Assembly: GCF_900113665.1 (NCBI RefSeq)
Contig: NZ_FOQD01000006.1
Location: forward strand, 248,001 to 312,000
DNA from: Planctomicrobium piriforme
GTDB lineage: Bacteria > Planctomycetota > Planctomycetia > Planctomycetales > Planctomycetaceae
Direction: 5' to 3'
DNA: 64,000 bases
The position numbers and the translations under genes are program-made. The notes beneath the pieces are model-generated. The model saw only the letters and a list, made by a program, of their open reading frames with translations, made no database searches and had not been told where the DNA came from. Positions within the stretch are counted from its first letter, which is position 1, and each line of letters starts with the position of its first letter. Positions 40,821 to 49,763 of this stretch are shown here, piece after piece.

Positions 40821-42173
40821 TCAGAATAAACCGATCAGATGGCGAGCTGCATTGTAATAAATCACGACGCCCAGCATATCGCTCAGGGCGGCGATGAGCG
40901 GATTGGACATAAAGGCCGGGTCCATTCCCAGCCGCTTGAGTGCGAGGGGCAGCATGGCGCCCGCCAGAGTGCCGATCGCCACGACCATCAGGACGGTGAG
41001 AGAGACGACGACGGCCGCCTGTCCGTCCACCATCATCCGGGCGACCGTAAACGACAGCGCGGCAAGCACCAGTCCCAGTACCGCGCCGACGCGGGCTTCG
41101 CGCCAGGCAATCCAGCGAACCCGCCCGCGCGTTTCATCGAGGGCGAGTGCCCGAATCACGAGCGTGGCCGATTGCGAGCCGGCGTTGCCTCCGCTGGCGA
41201 GAACCATGGGCAGGAACAAGATCATCCAGTTGCCGCCGTCCCCGTGTTCGAAATACTGCAGCACCTGAGCCGTCAGCGATGCGGCGCCGAGCAGAATCAC
41301 GAGCCACATGCCCCGTTTCCAGGTGAGCTCGAAGAACGGCGTGTTGACGTAACCGTCGTCGAGGGGCTGCACCCCCCCTGCCAGGTAGGCGTCTTCCGTC
41401 GCTTCTTCCTGTAGCACTTCAGCGGCATCATCGTGGGTGATGATCCCGACCAGCCGGTGCTGGTTGTCGACCACGGGGATCGCGATGAACGAATAACGCG
41501 CGATCTCGTTGGCGACGAACTCCTGGTCGTCGTCGACGCGAACGGCGATGACTTCCCGCTGCATGATGTCCCCGACCTTGGCCGAGGGCTTCGCCTGAAT
41601 CAACTGCCGCAGGGTGAGAAACCCGATCAGGTGTCGGGATTCATCGGTGATGTAGATGTAATAGATTGTTTCGCGAGTGGGGGCCTGCAAGCGCAGCCGT
41701 TCGAGGGCTTCGTGAACGGTGATGTCGGAGGGGAGCGATGCGTACTCCGTCGTCATGATCGACCCGGCGCTCTGTTCCGGGTAGGAGAGCAGCTTGCGGA
41801 TATCGGCGCGTTCGGCTTGTGCGACGTAACGGAGTAGTTGCTCGACGTGCTCGGGGTCCATGCGTTCGAGGAGGTCGACGCGGTCGTCGGCGGACATTTC
41901 TTCGATGACGCGGGAGAGGCGTTCCGGCTCGATGGTATCGACGATGGCGACTTGAGCGGGGATCGACAGGTACGAGAAGATCTCGGCCTGGCGCTGGGGG
42001 CTGCTGTAGGACAGAACTTCCCAGGTTTGGCGGGGATCGAGTCCTTCGAGAACCTCGGCGGCGACGGCGGGAATCAGGGCGTCTGAAAATTCGCGCAGGC
42101 CCTGTTCGTCATGTTCGAGCAACATGAGCTGCAGGTCGGGCAGCAGCAGCGAGTGATAGATCGAATGGGCCAT
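40821..42173 (-). CDS. mgtE: MgtE-family magnesium transporter
   Basis: This 450-residue divalent-cation channel/transporter has an N-terminal MgtE_N superhelix at about 20-125 (ADDRVDLLERMDPEHVEQLL), two CBS domains at about 135-255 (AGSIMTTEYASLPSDITVHEAL, HRLVGIITHDDAAEVLQEE), and a C-terminal five-helix membrane domain. That domain has the family pore signature FLPMVLASGGNAGSQSATLVIRALA and the GAMLPLALKRLGMDPAF segment. The N domain and CBS domains sense cytoplasmic Mg2+ and gate the pore in characterised members. The gene stands alone. Start ATG 42173. Confidence 0.95.
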   Translation of the reverse strand: MAHSIYHSLLLPDLQLMLLEHDEQGLREFSDALIPAVAAEVLEGLDPRQTWEVLSYSSPQRQAEIFSYLSIPAQVAIVDTIEPERLSRVIEEMSADDRVDLLERMDPEHVEQLLRYVAQAERADIRKLLSYPEQSAGSIMTTEYASLPSDITVHEALERLRLQAPTRETIYYIYITDESRHLIGFLTLRQLIQAKPSAKVGDIMQREVIAVRVDDDQEFVANEIARYSFIAIPVVDNQHRLVGIITHDDAAEVLQEEATEDAYLAGGVQPLDDGYVNTPFFELTWKRGMWLVILLGAASLTAQVLQYFEHGDGGNWMILFLPMVLASGGNAGSQSATLVIRALALDETRGRVRWIAWREARVGAVLGLVLAALSFTVARMMVDGQAAVVVSLTVLMVVAIGTLAGAMLPLALKRLGMDPAFMSNPLIAALSDMLGVVIYYNAARHLIGLF

Positions 42174-42256
42174 TGGTCCTGCCGGGTCGCGATGAGGATG
42201 TCATCGCAGGATAGCAGGATGGGAAAACGGGGGCGACAAGCCCCCTTCCACTGGGC

Positions 42257-43024
42257 TCATGCGGATTCTGTCGAAGAAGTCTGTCGCGAGCGGCTTTCGA
42301 GGCGATTTGACCACCATGCCTCGAGGCGGTCGAAGGATTTCGACAGCGGGGGCCAGGTGAAGAAGAGCGTGCCGACGACCCAGCCGAGCGCCGCGCCGGC
42401 GCAGGCATCGCTGAGGAAGTGAGCGCCGCAGCAAACCCGTTGCAGACCGGCCAGGCAGGCGATGATGACAAAGGCGCGACGGCCTGTCGGGTACGCCCAG
42501 GTTAACATGGCGGCAAAGGCGAAGGCACAGGCGGTGTGTGCAGAGGGGAAGCTCTGATAACTCGCTCCGCTCGCTCCGAATGGAAACAGTTCCGTAAAGC
42601 TGGGAAGCATTGAGGTCGACGCGTAGTCAAAGGCCCGAGGTCGCGTTCTCGCGATGAGCAGTTTCACGACATCGGCAGCGAGTCCTCCGGCGAGCGCCCC
42701 GGCAAGTATCCGCGCGACGTAGCCGGCGCGCCAGCAGGAGACGGCGGCGATGGATCCCAGAATCATCAGTTGCCCGAACGGCGTGCCGAAGTGTTCGGCG
42801 GCGTTCACGGCATCTGCGAGATCGCCCTTGAGTCCCCGTTTCGAGAAGAACTGTCCGACCGGCTGATCGAGGAACAGAAAGCAGATCACCGCCAGGCCGA
42901 GAAACGTCACTGGCAGTCGCCAGGTGATCGAAGGAGGACTGGTTTCAGTGACAGGCGGACGCGGCAGGCCCGTCACACGTGGGGTGACGGGCGGAGCGTC
43001 AAGCTGATCGATGAGACCGTCCAT
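42257..43024 (-). CDS. PAP2-family membrane phosphatase
   Basis: This 255-residue integral membrane protein carries the three PAP2 motifs: KLLIARTRPR, the PSAH motif in YQSFPSAHTACAFAFA, and CGAHFLSDACAGAALGW (third motif with His and Asp). Several membrane segments are visible (LPVTFLGLAVICFLFL, ILAGALAGGLAADV, AFVIIACLAGL). Members dephosphorylate lipid or isoprenoid phosphates such as undecaprenyl pyrophosphate or phosphatidic acid; the substrate here is unknown. The N-terminal 30 residues are Pro/Thr-rich. Start ATG 43024. Confidence 0.9.
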   Translation of the reverse strand: MDGLIDQLDAPPVTPRVTGLPRPPVTETSPPSITWRLPVTFLGLAVICFLFLDQPVGQFFSKRGLKGDLADAVNAAEHFGTPFGQLMILGSIAAVSCWRAGYVARILAGALAGGLAADVVKLLIARTRPRAFDYASTSMLPSFTELFPFGASGASYQSFPSAHTACAFAFAAMLTWAYPTGRRAFVIIACLAGLQRVCCGAHFLSDACAGAALGWVVGTLFFTWPPLSKSFDRLEAWWSNRLESRSRQTSSTESA

Positions 43025-43117
43025 GGTTCTGCACGAATCGAGAAGTAAGTTTGGTTTGCGAAAGTTTATCAGTCAGTCGCCGATCATCGCTACCCGACTT
43101 TAGAGACCTCGCGGAAA

Positions 43118-44185
43118 TCACACAATCAGCATGGCATCGCCGTAACTGAAGAACCTGTAACGCTCCCGAATCGCTTCTTCGTAGGCGGCGAGCATCAGTT
43201 CGCGGCCGGCGAAGGTGCAGACCAGCACAAGTAAGGTGGAACGGGGGAGATGGAAGTTCGTAATCAGGGCGTCGACGATCTGAAACTGAAAAGGTGGGCG
43301 GATGAACAGGTTCGTCTCCCCCTGCCAGGCTCGGAGCTGACCTTGCTGCGCGACCGATTCCAATGTGCGGACAGAAGTCGTGCCGACGGCGACAATGCGA
43401 CCGCCTGTGGCTTTCGTGTCCGCTATCTGCTGAGCAGATTTGACGGAGAGTTCGCACCATTCGGAATGCATGCGGTGTTCGGAGAGATTGTCGACGCTTA
43501 CTGGACGAAAAGTTCCCAGTCCGACGTGCAGGGTGACGTGCGCGGTCTCAATCTGTCGGGTCTGGCATGCGGCAAAGACTTCTGGCGTGAAGTGCAGCCC
43601 GGCGGTGGGGGCGGCGACGGCGCCTGGCTTTTCGGCGTAGGTGGTCTGATAGCGATCACGGTCTGCGATTTCGGCATCGCGCTGCATGTAGTGCGGCAAG
43701 GGGAGCGTTCCGAACTGCTCCAGCAGCGTCATGGCGGGAACCTCGGAATCGGGCCGCACCCGCCAGGTACCGTCGCCGTTTCGGGCTTCGAGGATGAGAT
43801 CGAGCTGGCTGGCAGGCGACGCGGCATTGGGATCGGCAGGGGACAATGTCAGCCGTTCGCCCGCCCGCAGCGTGCCTCGGGTTTGACCAATGAGTCGCCA
43901 GGCTCCGTCATCTTCAAGTCGCAGGAAGAGTCCTTCCCATTTCCCGCCGGTGGCGGCGCGGTGCCCAATGAGTCGTGCGGGGACGACTCGAGTGTCGTTG
44001 AGGACGAGAAGATCGTGGGGTCTCAGGAGCTCAGGCAGGTCACGAAAGCGGTGGTGCGAAATGCTTCCCGACTGGCGATTAACGACCAGCAATCGCGATT
44101 CGTCACGACGCTCGGCCGGCACCTGAGCAATCAGCTCTTCCGGCAGCGAGTAGTCGTACGCGTTGATCTGATCCAGGGAGAGCAT
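43118..44185 (-). CDS. queA: S-adenosylmethionine:tRNA ribosyltransferase-isomerase
   Basis: This enzyme moves the ribosyl part of AdoMet to 7-aminomethyl-7-deazaguanine in tRNA, giving epoxyqueuosine. The 355-residue product shows family motifs: YDYSLPEELIAQVPAERRDESRL near the start, LPELLRPHDLLVLNDTRVVPARL, YAEKPGAVAAPTAGLHFTPEV, HVTLHVGLGTFRPV and NFHLPRSTLLVLVCTFAG. ATG 44185 (MLSLDQINAYDYS) is chosen over 44218 to match QueA N-termini. It is divergent from the DUF1207 gene. Confidence 0.95.
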   Translation of the reverse strand: MLSLDQINAYDYSLPEELIAQVPAERRDESRLLVVNRQSGSISHHRFRDLPELLRPHDLLVLNDTRVVPARLIGHRAATGGKWEGLFLRLEDDGAWRLIGQTRGTLRAGERLTLSPADPNAASPASQLDLILEARNGDGTWRVRPDSEVPAMTLLEQFGTLPLPHYMQRDAEIADRDRYQTTYAEKPGAVAAPTAGLHFTPEVFAACQTRQIETAHVTLHVGLGTFRPVSVDNLSEHRMHSEWCELSVKSAQQIADTKATGGRIVAVGTTSVRTLESVAQQGQLRAWQGETNLFIRPPFQFQIVDALITNFHLPRSTLLVLVCTFAGRELMLAAYEEAIRERYRFFSYGDAMLIV

Positions 44186-44425
44186 TTGGCGGTTTGGGAC
44201 TGTTGGGAAGACGAGCAAGAGAGATCATCGATTGAAGTTCAAAGTTATCGATGCCGCACCTGAAACGCCATTTCGCTGCGAAGAAGACGAGGCGGCAGAA
44301 ACTGCGGGAAAACTGCGATACATCGCGTGCGAATGGTACTTTGCATCGACGCTTTGAGCGAGCAGGGATACAACCCTCAGCCAGCTCGCCCCCGGTTCAC
44401 CATTGCCGACCAGAGTTCGCCGATT

Positions 44426-45406
44426 ATGTGCGGATTACCACAAAAAGTTCCCACGTTTGCCATCGCGATGTTCTGCGGAACCATCTTGCTGCTGGCGAAT
44501 TCCGGCGCTGCACAGACGGTTCCAGGCGCAGGGATTCCGTACCCGTCTGAGCCAATGTACGGCGAGTGCGTGGGAGGAGAGTGCCTGCCGACGATGCCGA
44601 TGGGGGATGGCTGTTGCAGCCTGCTCGATTGCAGCAACTTTCTGTCGCCTGATTGGCGCTGGACTTTCTTGCCTCAGGGATTCCTTTATCACACCTATTG
44701 GGCGAGTCAGGCGGAACCGCGGCTGTCGTCACAGATCTTTGGCGAGAACCACGAAGGCACGCTGCTCGATTCCACGATCGGCGGTCGAGTCGGCCTGGTG
44801 CGGTTTGGTCAGCGTTACGCCGAAGAGGGGATTCAGCTCGACGTTCTGGCCGGCGCGAAGCTGCGACAGGATGTCGACCACGAAATGGACATGGTCGGAA
44901 CCGATTACCGGTTCGACATTCCGCTGACATATCGCAAAGGTTCGCAAGCCTGGAAGTTCGGGTTCTATCACGTCAGCTCGCATGTGGGTGACGAATATCT
45001 GATCCAGCATCCTGGCTTCGATCGGCTGAACTATTACCGAAACTCGCTGTACTTGGGGTACTCGTATTACATGGTCCCCGAGTTTCGTCTGTACGGGGAA
45101 ATCGATTACGGATTCGACACGGATATTGCCAAGCCGTGGAACTTCCAGTTCGGTTTCGACTACGGTCCGGCCTACGCCACTGGCATCCGCGGTGCCCCGT
45201 TCTTCGCGATCAACGCCCACCTGCGTCAGGAGCTGAATTATGGCGGCAACGTGAACATGCAGGGGGGCTGGGCCTGGCGGGGCGAAGGCCTCGCGTCGGG
45301 CACATTGCGAACCGGTCCGTTTTTCTACAACGGCGGCAGCCCGCAATTCTCGTTCTACGCGAATAACGAGCAGCAGTTGGGCTGGGGCCTGTGGTACGAT
45401 TTCTGA
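44426..45406 (+). CDS. DUF1207-family exported protein
   Basis: This 326-residue protein of the DUF1207 type is common in planctomycetes. It has an N-terminal signal (FAIAMFCGTILLLANSGAAQ), a Cys-containing segment (GECVGGECLPTMPMGDGCCSLLDCSNFL), then a DUF1207-like body: DWRWTFLPQGFLYHTYWASQAEPR, GRVGLVRFGQRY, FYHVSSHVGDEYLIQ, LNYYRNSLYLGYSYYMVPEFRLYGEIDYGF and aromatic beta strands to the end (ending WGLWYDF). The beta-rich, aromatic-ending body suggests an outer-membrane barrel-like protein, by inference. The start is uncertain: ATG 44426 places the signal close to the N-terminus, and 44327 is the upstream alternative. Confidence 0.8.
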   Translation: MCGLPQKVPTFAIAMFCGTILLLANSGAAQTVPGAGIPYPSEPMYGECVGGECLPTMPMGDGCCSLLDCSNFLSPDWRWTFLPQGFLYHTYWASQAEPRLSSQIFGENHEGTLLDSTIGGRVGLVRFGQRYAEEGIQLDVLAGAKLRQDVDHEMDMVGTDYRFDIPLTYRKGSQAWKFGFYHVSSHVGDEYLIQHPGFDRLNYYRNSLYLGYSYYMVPEFRLYGEIDYGFDTDIAKPWNFQFGFDYGPAYATGIRGAPFFAINAHLRQELNYGGNVNMQGGWAWRGEGLASGTLRTGPFFYNGGSPQFSFYANNEQQLGWGLWYDF

Positions 45407-45773
45407 GGAAAGGGAAAAGAGGTCAGGGGAGAGGGGTCAGGAAAAATCACGGAATGAGTTTCCAGTAAATTCCGACTTCCTAATGGCTGGCTGTGTTGGG
45501 ACTTCCGGCGAATTTTTTTTTCGCTGTTGAGAGCAGGCACACGCCTGCGTTTCTAGGTTGCCCGTGGTCAACGGAGGGTTTAGGCTCCCAGTGCGCGCAG
45601 TGGGTGAGCGGAATCGAGAGATCGCAGTTTCTGAAGCTCTGACCGACTCGCGTTTTGCTGAGAAATTTCTCGCCACCAGTGGGGATGGGTGGCATAGAAT
45701 GCACGCCCGTTGATATCTGAGAACGTTCCCACCCCTCTGACTGATTGTGCGGGCGCTGGCACAAGGCTGTTTG
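45407..45773. other. 367-base gap upstream of the second LEPR-XLL gene
   Basis: No gene was found. A G-rich GAAAGGGAAAAGAGGTCAGG segment follows the DUF1207 stop, similar in style to sequences near 9860 and 32820. A TAGAAT box near 45697 could be a -10, but no -35 stands at the right distance. The ribosome binding site AAGG lies about 8 bases before ATG 45774. Confidence 0.35.
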
Positions 45774-48700
45774 ATGGTACGCTCGCACTGGCTGAATCAA
45801 TTGCGGTCCCGGCTCGGGTTCCGTAACCCGTTATCCGCTCGTCTCCAGCGTCGCCGCAGCGACGGACTGGCGACTGCAGGGCATGTTCGCGTCGAGCAGT
45901 TCGAAGCACGTACGCTACTCTCTGGCGGGCCGTCGGTGTTGTCAATCAGTCGCTCGGACAACACTCCGATTTTGACTTCGTCGGCCGTGTTCACTGTGAC
46001 GTTCAGCGAGTCGGTGACAGGCGTGGATCAGACTGATTTTCAGATCCGCAAGACCGGCACGGTGTTGACGAACCCGAATCTGGCGGTGTCGCAGGTGAGC
46101 GGGTCGGTTTACACCGTGACCGTGAACGGCATCACAGGAACGGGCTCCCTGGGACTCAATCTGGTTTACAACGGTTCGATCAAGAACGCGGCAAACATCC
46201 CAGTCCTGGCCCGATTGTCGTTCGAGACCGACGCCCAGTACAAGGTGGGCATCAACGCCACGGCCGTGGCAGCCGCCGATGTGAATCGCGACGGCATTGT
46301 CGACCTGGTGACCTCGAATGGCGAGAACTTCGCGACAGGTTCGGTGAGCGTGTTGATCGGCAATGGGGACGGCACGTTTCAGAACGAGGTCCGCTACAAG
46401 GTCGGGGCTGGAGCCAGCGATATTCTGGCGGTCGATCTCAACAAGGACGGCAACGTCGATCTGGTGACCTCGAACGGGAACAGTGTGAACCTCAGCGTCC
46501 TGATGGGCAACGGGGACGGCACGTTCCAGCCTGAAGTCAAATATCAGGTTGGAAGTATTCCACGATCGCTCATTGCCACGGATCTGAACAACGACGGCCG
46601 GCTCGATATCGTCACTTCGAACTTCTACATCTCGACGGTTAGCGTGCTGCTGGGTAACGGAGATGGCACTCTACAGGGACGGCAGGAATATGATACAGGC
46701 CCTTCACCGAGCGACCTGATCGCAGCGGATGTCAATGAAGACGGCCAGATGGATATCGTGACCGTTGGCGGTGATTCCATCAGCACCAACGTCAGCATTC
46801 TGCTGGGGAATGGCTCAGGGACTCTGGCCGCTCCTCAGCGGTTTGCGGCAGGCAATAGTCCTATGTCCGTTACGGCAGTCGATCTGAACGGAGACAATCA
46901 CCTCGATCTCGTGACGGCGAATACCGGCGCCAACGATGTCAGCGTGCTGCTGGGGAATGGGAACGGCACCTTTCAGACTCAGCTCAAATACACGCTGCCG
47001 GTCGGACTATCGCCGGTTTCGATCATTTCCAGCGACGTCAATCAGGATGGCCGCCCGGATATTATTACCGCGAACACGTCCGGCACGAACGGTCCGACGG
47101 GGTCAATCAGCGTGCTGCTGGGAGTGGGGGACGGTACGTTCTTCCAGCCCTATACCAACACGGATGTCGGCTTCAACTGCACCTCCGTCATTCTGAGGGA
47201 TGTGAATTCGGACGGACTGCCGGACTATATCGTTTCCAATTCCAGCACGACGAACGGAACCGTGAGCGTCGTGCTGGGCGGTGTGATCGGCGAGGTGCGT
47301 GGGCAGCGGACGCTGGTGGTCGGCACGAATCCCACTGCGGTCGCGGTGGCGGATTTCAACGGCGACGGAAATGCCGACGTGGCGTCGGCGAATACCGGCA
47401 GTTCGAATCTGAGCATCCTCATCAGCAACGGTGAAGGGACCTTCCAGTTGCCGGCCACCTATGCACTGGGGGGAAGTTCTCCGGCCGCCATTTACGCGGA
47501 AGACATCAACTGGGACGGCAACTACGACCTGATCGTCGCGAACTCCGGCAGCGGCACCATCAGCGTGCTGATCGGCAACGGCAATGGCAGCTTCCGCGCC
47601 GAACGGGTCTACACCGTTGGAACCAACCCCCGCTCGATCATGGTTTCCGATCTGGATAAAGACAGCTACTTCGATCTGGTGATCGGAAACTTCGGCAGCA
47701 ACGATGTCAGTATTTTGATGGGAACCTCGACCGGGGTCTTCGACCCGGCCCAGAACTTCAATGTGGGTGCGGCGCCGCAATCCGTCGCCACCGGTGATTT
47801 CAATAACGACGGCTATCTTGATGTTGTGACTGCGAATTCGCAGGCGAATACGGTCAGTTTGCTGCCTGGGGTCGGCAACGGGACATTCCTGGCGCCGTTG
47901 CAGTTCGCCGTCGCGTCCTCTCCGTATTCGATTATTTCCCGCGATCTGAATAACGACAGCATTTCAGATATCTCGACGGCGAATATCGACAGCGACACGG
48001 TCACAGTGATGCTGGGCGATGGCGATTTTGGGTTTGGAAGCAAGACGACGTATTCAGTCCGTCCGGGGCCGGCGTCGCTCATTGCCAGAGACGTGAATGG
48101 CGACCGCAAGTTCGATCTGATCACCGCTCACCAGAAAGATGGGACGGTCGGCATCATGCTGGGGAACGGCGACGGAACGTTCCAGCCTCAGGTTTTATTC
48201 GGAGTTGGAGCAGGCGCCACTTCCGTTGCGGCGGGGGACATCAACGGCGACGGCTTCCTCGATTTTGCGACGGCCAATAGCGCGGAAAACTCGGTGAGCG
48301 TGGTGCTCGCGAATTCCGCCAATGTGTTTTACAGCCCAATCTATCGAGTCGAACCGAACAGCATCCCGACGGCGATGTTCATCACCCGTCAGGTGATTGG
48401 AGAGAATCGCCCGGTCGGAACATTGGTGGGAACGCTTTCCACCAACGACACCAATGTCGGCGACATCCTTACTTACACCTTGGTGTCGGGGAGCGGATCG
48501 TCCGGAAACGGCAAGTTCACGATCGACAAAGACAAGCTGCGATCAAAAGCCGTCTTCGACTACGAGCAGCAGTCGAGCTATTCGATTCGAGTTCGGGTGA
48601 CCGACAGCACCGGTGCGTCATACGAACAGGTGTTCGTGATTAACGTCGCGAATGAGAACGATCCGCCGGTGATCTCGGGCTTCGACGGTATTCTGAACTA

Positions 48701-49583
48701 CGCACAGGGGTCTCCCCAGGTGACTCTGGACGATAATGCCGCTGTGTCCGACCAGGATTCAGCCAACTTCTATGCCGGCGTCCTGACGTTTGAAATGACG
48801 AAGAACGGTTCAGCCCAAGACCGGTTCGTCATTCGCAACGGCGGAACCGGCGCAGGTCAGATCGGCATCAGCGGTAACGCGGTGACGTATGGAGGAGTGA
48901 TCATTGGCCGGTTCAGCGGTGGGACGGGTGTTTCGCCGCTGGTGATTACGCTCAACGGTCAGGCAAATTCCGTCAGCGTGACCGCCTTGCTACGAAGCGT
49001 TCAATTCCGCAATCTCAACCCCGCTCCGCCAGCGGCGACGAAGATCGTCAGCGTAACGCTCACGGACGGTGACGGCGGCACCAGCCAGATTACGTCGAAG
49101 ACGATCAAGTTTCTCACAGGTACGGCTCCGCCGGTGATTGGTGCGTTCGGCGGAACTGTGAACTACCCGGCGGGAACATCGGGGACGCTCGTGGATTACG
49201 ACTCCACGGTCACGGACACAGACTCGTCCAACATGGACGGCGGCCAGTTAACTGTGGCGATTACCGGGAACTCCGCCCCGAGTGATTTGTTGACGATTCG
49301 CAATCAGGGGACTGGTAGCGGCCAGATCGGCGTCTCCGGCAGCAACGTGACATACGCCGGCATCGTGATCGGAACGTTTACCGGCGGCAGCGGCTCGACG
49401 CCGCTGGTCGTGACGTTGAACACATCCGCCTATCCTGACAGGGTGCAGGCGCTGCTGAGAAACGTTCTGTTCTCGAACAGCAGTTCCACTCCCCCGAACT
49501 CGCCGCGGACAGTCAGTGTCTCATTGACGGACGGCGACGGCGGAGCAAGTCCGATTGTGACGAAAACCGTGACGATCGCCTGA
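45774..49583 (+). CDS. giant LEPR-XLL surface protein with 14 FG-GAP/VCBS repeats
   Basis: This 1269-residue exported protein has an N-terminus MVRSHWLNQLRSRL, a basic stretch and RVEQFEARTLLSG, the LEPR-XLL type motif. A Big/SbsA-like beta domain follows at about 55-145 (VFTVTFSESVTGVDQTDFQI, GITGTGSLGLNL). Then come 14 tandem repeats of about 49 residues, each with a DxNxDGxxD-type calcium loop and a VSVLLGNGDGTFQ strand. A cadherin-like repeat comes next (RQVIGENRPVGTLVGTL), and the C-terminus has two copies of a roughly 115-residue repeat. Fourteen repeats equal two seven-bladed beta-propellers, as in integrin alpha chains. Surface adhesion or ligand binding is inferred. Start ATG 45774 is chosen by alignment of the N-terminus with the other LEPR-XLL proteins. 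Confidence 0.85.
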   Translation: MVRSHWLNQLRSRLGFRNPLSARLQRRRSDGLATAGHVRVEQFEARTLLSGGPSVLSISRSDNTPILTSSAVFTVTFSESVTGVDQTDFQIRKTGTVLTNPNLAVSQVSGSVYTVTVNGITGTGSLGLNLVYNGSIKNAANIPVLARLSFETDAQYKVGINATAVAAADVNRDGIVDLVTSNGENFATGSVSVLIGNGDGTFQNEVRYKVGAGASDILAVDLNKDGNVDLVTSNGNSVNLSVLMGNGDGTFQPEVKYQVGSIPRSLIATDLNNDGRLDIVTSNFYISTVSVLLGNGDGTLQGRQEYDTGPSPSDLIAADVNEDGQMDIVTVGGDSISTNVSILLGNGSGTLAAPQRFAAGNSPMSVTAVDLNGDNHLDLVTANTGANDVSVLLGNGNGTFQTQLKYTLPVGLSPVSIISSDVNQDGRPDIITANTSGTNGPTGSISVLLGVGDGTFFQPYTNTDVGFNCTSVILRDVNSDGLPDYIVSNSSTTNGTVSVVLGGVIGEVRGQRTLVVGTNPTAVAVADFNGDGNADVASANTGSSNLSILISNGEGTFQLPATYALGGSSPAAIYAEDINWDGNYDLIVANSGSGTISVLIGNGNGSFRAERVYTVGTNPRSIMVSDLDKDSYFDLVIGNFGSNDVSILMGTSTGVFDPAQNFNVGAAPQSVATGDFNNDGYLDVVTANSQANTVSLLPGVGNGTFLAPLQFAVASSPYSIISRDLNNDSISDISTANIDSDTVTVMLGDGDFGFGSKTTYSVRPGPASLIARDVNGDRKFDLITAHQKDGTVGIMLGNGDGTFQPQVLFGVGAGATSVAAGDINGDGFLDFATANSAENSVSVVLANSANVFYSPIYRVEPNSIPTAMFITRQVIGENRPVGTLVGTLSTNDTNVGDILTYTLVSGSGSSGNGKFTIDKDKLRSKAVFDYEQQSSYSIRVRVTDSTGASYEQVFVINVANENDPPVISGFDGILNYAQGSPQVTLDDNAAVSDQDSANFYAGVLTFEMTKNGSAQDRFVIRNGGTGAGQIGISGNAVTYGGVIIGRFSGGTGVSPLVITLNGQANSVSVTALLRSVQFRNLNPAPPAATKIVSVTLTDGDGGTSQITSKTIKFLTGTAPPVIGAFGGTVNYPAGTSGTLVDYDSTVTDTDSSNMDGGQLTVAITGNSAPSDLLTIRNQGTGSGQIGVSGSNVTYAGIVIGTFTGGSGSTPLVVTLNTSAYPDRVQALLRNVLFSNSSSTPPNSPRTVSVSLTDGDGGASPIVTKTVTIA

Positions 49584-49632
49584 CCACGCGGCGACCGCGA
49601 CCTGAAACCACGGGTTTCAGTAGCCGCGACCG

Positions 49633-49660
49633 TTGCGAAAACCGGAGCAGCATCTACGCT
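49633..49660 (+). promoter_or_regulatory. promoter candidate for tRNA-Leu
   Basis: TTGCGA (49633-49638), a 16-base spacer, and TACGCT (49655-49660) stand 10 bases before the tRNA. Confidence 0.35.
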
Positions 49661-49670
49661 GTACGGACAA

Positions 49671-49752
49671 GCGAGAGTGGCGAAACTGGCAGACGCGCTG
49701 GATTTAGGTTCCAGTCCCGCAAGGGGTGCAGGTTCAAGTCCTGTCTCTCGCA
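49671..49752 (+). tRNA. tRNA-Leu (anticodon TAG)
   Basis: This is an 82-base class II tRNA. The acceptor stem is GCGAGAG / CTCTCGC with discriminator A. The D region is TGGCGAAACTGGCAGACGCG. The anticodon stem is CTGGA / TCCAG with loop TTTAGGT, giving anticodon TAG (reads CTA, Leu). A long variable arm CCCGCAAGGGG follows, and the T loop is TTCAAGT. CCA is not encoded. Confidence 0.95.
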
Positions 49753-49763
49753 ATCTTCGATGC

